From contig JBOHGD010000010.1 of NCBI GenBank assembly GCA_050699955.1, forward strand, positions 46,313-110,312: a stretch of 64,000 nucleotides of DNA, given 5' to 3'. The stretch's first letter is position 1. Each line of letters begins with the position of its first letter. Origin of the DNA: GCA-003244245 sp050699955. Its GTDB lineage: Bacteria; Actinomycetota; Actinomycetes; Mycobacteriales; Pseudonocardiaceae. Shown here piece after piece: positions 61,712 to 64,000 of this stretch. A model generated the notes under the pieces. That model was not told the DNA's origin, did not search any database, and saw only the letters and a list, made by a program, of their open reading frames with translations. Both the position numbers and the translations under genes were made by a program.

Positions 61712-63495
61712 GGGGTCCGGTCACCTTCGGGCGGCTCGTCCTGGCGTGCACCAGAGGCGGACACACCGTGCACGGGAAGCGGACTCGCCGGGGAGGGGAG
61801 GCGGAGCACACTGATGACCGGGCCGAGAGCGACCTGGCCGAGGCCGCAGATCGACGTCTTGCGCATGACGTGTTCCAGCTCGGCGATCCGGGTGGCGCCC
61901 GTCTCGTCCAGCCCGCCGTGCTCCAGCGCCGACGTCAACAGGGTGTGTGCCTTCGTTGATCCGACCCGGCAGGGCACGCACTTGCCGCATGACTCGTCCC
62001 GGAAGAACCGCAGCACGTTGGTCGATGCCGCGAGCAGGTCGGTGCCCTCGGCGATCGCGACCAGGGCACCCGAGCCGAGCATCGAGCCCGCCTCGGCCAG
62101 GGGGCCGAAGTCCAGCGGGACGTCGAGCTGGTCCGGGCCGAGGAAGTTGGACGACGCCCCACCGGGCTGCACCGCTGCCGGCGGCGTCCCGGCCGCCATC
62201 CCGCCCGCTTCGTCCAGCAGTGCCCGCACCGTGGTACCCATCGGCACGCAGTACACCCCCGGGCGGGCCACCTGCCCGGAGACGGCGAAGAACTTCCACC
62301 CCACCGACTCGCCGATACCCGCATCGGCCCACCACTGCGCACCGCGCTCGACGATCACCGGGACATCGGCGAAGGTCTCCACGGAGTTCATCAGGGTGGG
62401 CCTGCCGTGCAGCCCGTACACGCCGGGGAACGGTGGCTTGTTCCGTGGCTCGCCGCGGTGGCCCTCCATGCACTCGATCAGTGCGGACTCCTCGCCGAGA
62501 ATGTAGCCGCCGGGCGAAGTGAAGACGTCCAGCTCCAAGGTCCGCCCGCTGCTCGCCGCGTCGGCTCCGAGCAGGCCCTGCGCACGGAGCAGGTCGATCT
62601 CCGCGCGCAGCACGCGCTCCTCGGGGCCGTACTCGTGGCGGATGAACACCCAGCCCTGCTCAGCGCCCACGCAGACCATGCCGACCAGTAGCCCCTCCAG
62701 CACCAGATGCGGCTGGTCGGCCAGGATCTGCCGGTCCTTGAAGGTGCCGGGTTCGGACTCATCGGCATTGCAGATCGCGTACTTCACCGGCCCAGGCTGG
62801 GCCGCCACCAGCTCCCATTTCTTGCCGGTCGGGAACCCCGCCCCACCCATCCCCCGCAGTCCGGACCCCTGCACGGTGGCGATCACCTCGGCCGGTTGCA
62901 GCGACCCGGACAGCAGGGCGCGCAACACCCGGTAGCGTGGCTGACCCGGCAGATACGGGTCGTTGGGCCAAGGTGTGCCCCGGCCCGACGGAGTGGGCGA
63001 CGCCGCGGGCAGCGCACCGTCGCGGGCGGCGGTAACCAGCGCGTCGGCCTCCGCGACCGGAGCCGGGTGCTCATTGACCGCCACCGCGGGCGCCACATCA
63101 CAACGCCCCAGACACGACACCTCCCGGAACTCCACCTCAGACCCGTACCGGTCACGCAGCTCGGCGATCCGCTGCGGCGACCCGGCCAGCCAACAGGACA
63201 GGTCGTGGCAGGCGTGCAGCGTGACCGCGGCCGGTGGATCAGTGCGGAAGTGCGGGTAGAACGAGACCAGGCCCTCGATCTCGTACAGCGGCCTGCGCGT
63301 CTCGCGGGCCAGCGTCACCAGCTCCTCGCGGGGCAGCCAGCCCAGCCGGGACTGGATGGTGTTCAGCGCGGGGATCAGGCTCGGCCCGGGAAACCTCCCC
63401 GCCCGCGCCTCCACACCGGGCACCCGTACGGGGCGACGCAAGCTATCGCCACCCGTCTCCTGGCGGCCAACGCCGTTGTCATGGGCCACAGCCAT
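61708..63495 (-). CDS. NuoE-NuoF fusion, diaphorase subunit of an NAD-linked (formate) dehydrogenase
   Basis: 595 residues. The N-terminal NuoE-like thioredoxin fold (about 35-165) has [2Fe-2S] ligands in CHDLSCWL and CLGRCDVAPA; the NuoF part (about 180-560) has FMN/NADH segments GLRGMGGAGFPTGKKW, CNADESEPGTFKDR and GAGAYICGEE-like GGYILGEESALIE, and the N3-type [4Fe-4S] site SCGKCVPCRVG with a later Cys in TSICGLGQ. Such fusions are the beta subunit of NAD-dependent formate dehydrogenases (FdsB). The last 25 residues are encoded by a stretch matching the dispersed GTGCACGG repeat family. Confidence 0.93.
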   Translation of the reverse strand: MAVAHDNGVGRQETGGDSLRRPVRVPGVEARAGRFPGPSLIPALNTIQSRLGWLPREELVTLARETRRPLYEIEGLVSFYPHFRTDPPAAVTLHACHDLSCWLAGSPQRIAELRDRYGSEVEFREVSCLGRCDVAPAVAVNEHPAPVAEADALVTAARDGALPAASPTPSGRGTPWPNDPYLPGQPRYRVLRALLSGSLQPAEVIATVQGSGLRGMGGAGFPTGKKWELVAAQPGPVKYAICNADESEPGTFKDRQILADQPHLVLEGLLVGMVCVGAEQGWVFIRHEYGPEERVLRAEIDLLRAQGLLGADAASSGRTLELDVFTSPGGYILGEESALIECMEGHRGEPRNKPPFPGVYGLHGRPTLMNSVETFADVPVIVERGAQWWADAGIGESVGWKFFAVSGQVARPGVYCVPMGTTVRALLDEAGGMAAGTPPAAVQPGGASSNFLGPDQLDVPLDFGPLAEAGSMLGSGALVAIAEGTDLLAASTNVLRFFRDESCGKCVPCRVGSTKAHTLLTSALEHGGLDETGATRIAELEHVMRKTSICGLGQVALGPVISVLRLPSPASPLPVHGVSASGARQDEPPEGDRTP

Positions 63496-63509
63496 GAGGC
63501 TAACGCAGG

Positions 63510-63701
63510 TCAGGGGTGCCGGTAGCGCACTCGCGAGCCGGGCGGCTCAGATGCCGACTCGGCCGGCTTCTCGTCACCGTCAGTGGGACCGGCACTCCGG
63601 TCAGGTACCTCAGCTATGTCGCCCGGCAGCACGACAAGCCCGGCGAAGTCGACGATAACTTCGATACTTCCCGCGTGGGAGCGCGTCAAGGCCGGCCACA
63701 C
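63510..63701 (-). CDS. Possible small protein upstream of NuoEF
   Basis: 63 residues if started at a GTG at 63701. The segment SIEVIVDFAGLVVLPGDIAE reads like a folded strand-helix start, then turns into a low-complexity acidic tail. No family recognised and only a weak ribosome site. It lies 14 bases before the NuoEF start on the same strand. The frame also continues upstream as a shadow of the HNH gene. Confidence 0.25.
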   Translation of the reverse strand: MWPALTRSHAGSIEVIVDFAGLVVLPGDIAEVPDRSAGPTDGDEKPAESASEPPGSRVRYRHP

Positions 63702-63726
63702 GTCGGACCTGGCCGGATTCTGGGGT

Positions 63727-64000
63727 TTATTGTCGGAGTGGGTCGTGGAGTGGTGTTGTGGTGGGGTCGATTGATTGTGGTGGTGTGATTTCGGGGTGGC
63801 CGCGGGCGTCGAGGCGGATGTGCCAGCCTTGGCGGTGCACGATGGTGTGGTGAGAATCGCACAATAGGCACATGTTGTGCAGTTTCGTTTCGCCTCCGTC
63901 GAGCCACGACACGATGTGGTGGGCCTCGCAGTAGCGGGGCGGGCGCCCGCAGGCGGGGAAGGCACAGCCTTGGTCGCGTTCGCCGAGGGCGTCGCGCAGC
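63727..64000 (-). CDS. HNH endonuclease, DUF222-associated (5' end outside window)
   Basis: The C-terminal 90 residues are visible; the frame is open to the window edge. ALGERDQGCAFPACGRPPRY gives two zinc Cys, CEAHHIVSWLDGG is the HNH active site, and CLLCDSHHTIVH ends the fold. This is the C-terminal HNH of DUF222 (13E12-repeat type) proteins, abundant in Actinobacteria and often mobile. The last 30 codons (after RLDARGHPE) use many A-ending codons, unusual for this genome. Confidence 0.88.
   Translation of the reverse strand, partial: LRDALGERDQGCAFPACGRPPRYCEAHHIVSWLDGGETKLHNMCLLCDSHHTIVHRQGWHIRLDARGHPEITPPQSIDPTTTPLHDPLRQ

Overview
The window is high-GC (roughly 70%) actinobacterial DNA, most likely from the Pseudonocardiaceae or a close relative. 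The evidence is the gene content: a mycothiol-dependent isomerase fold, an F420/deazaflavin-type nitroreductase, an RpfB resuscitation factor, DUF397/XRE-DUF5753 pairs, a DUF222-type HNH nuclease, an acyl-AMP ligase next to pth, and frequent GTG starts with ATGA/GTGA overlaps. From about 22.8 to 45.8 kb the order tRNA-Gln, glmU, prs, rplY, pth, acyl-AMP ligase, ispE, ksgA, rpfB, tatD, metG, pabB, rsmI, PMT resembles the conserved Mycobacterium tuberculosis Rv1002c-Rv1018c block as I remember it.

Layout. (1) 1-4.2 kb and 10.1-18.6 kb hold a surface-glycan locus: a heparinase II/III-like protein (cut by the window start), a family 2 glycosyltransferase, a Wzx-like flippase, two zinc-site methyltransferases of the sugar C-methyltransferase type, a 3,5-epimerase, an SDR epimerase, a PIG-L deacetylase, a sugar-1-phosphate nucleotidyltransferase, an AlgD-like dehydrogenase and a WbaP-like initiating sugar transferase. 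(2) 4.2-10.1 kb lies inside that locus and carries a beta-helix lipoprotein, a permease, a LuxR-type regulator with an unrecognised C-terminal domain, a DUF397 protein, an XRE/DUF5753 regulator and small ORFs. (3) 18.9-24.8 kb has a TetR regulator with a fatty-acid desaturase, then two paralogous GGDEF proteins on either side of tRNA-Gln. (4) 24.9-45.8 kb is the conserved housekeeping block. Its metG has lower GC and an altered KMSKS loop, and its ksgA carries an in-frame minisatellite. (5) 45.8-54.4 kb has a Rieske/DUF6529/secreted-protein operon, a 100-N assembly gap flanked by an exact 127-bp duplication, a multi-GAF PP2C phosphatase coupled to a STAS protein, a dienelactone hydrolase and a GntR-ABC operon. 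(6) 54.5-63.5 kb is a molybdenum-cofactor/formate-dehydrogenase-type locus (two MoeA proteins and a NuoE-NuoF fusion). Between the two moeA genes sits what looks like an undescribed peptide system.

The main novelty candidate is at 56.4-60.0 kb on the minus strand. A 74-residue peptide made almost only of Gly, His and Trp, with HGGGW and HGGGGW repeats and a terminal Cys, is followed by a strong hairpin, an ABC exporter and an FAD-dependent monooxygenase. This looks like a ribosomally made, post-translationally modified and exported peptide. The HGGGW units match the copper-binding core of the prion octarepeat. No function has been shown; it is inferred from composition and gene order.

Short repeats are frequent in the gaps between genes: palindromic elements that supply the stop codons of neighbouring genes, a 17-bp tandem array, a dispersed GGCTCTCGTGCAC-like family, and a dyad spanning the ksgA start.
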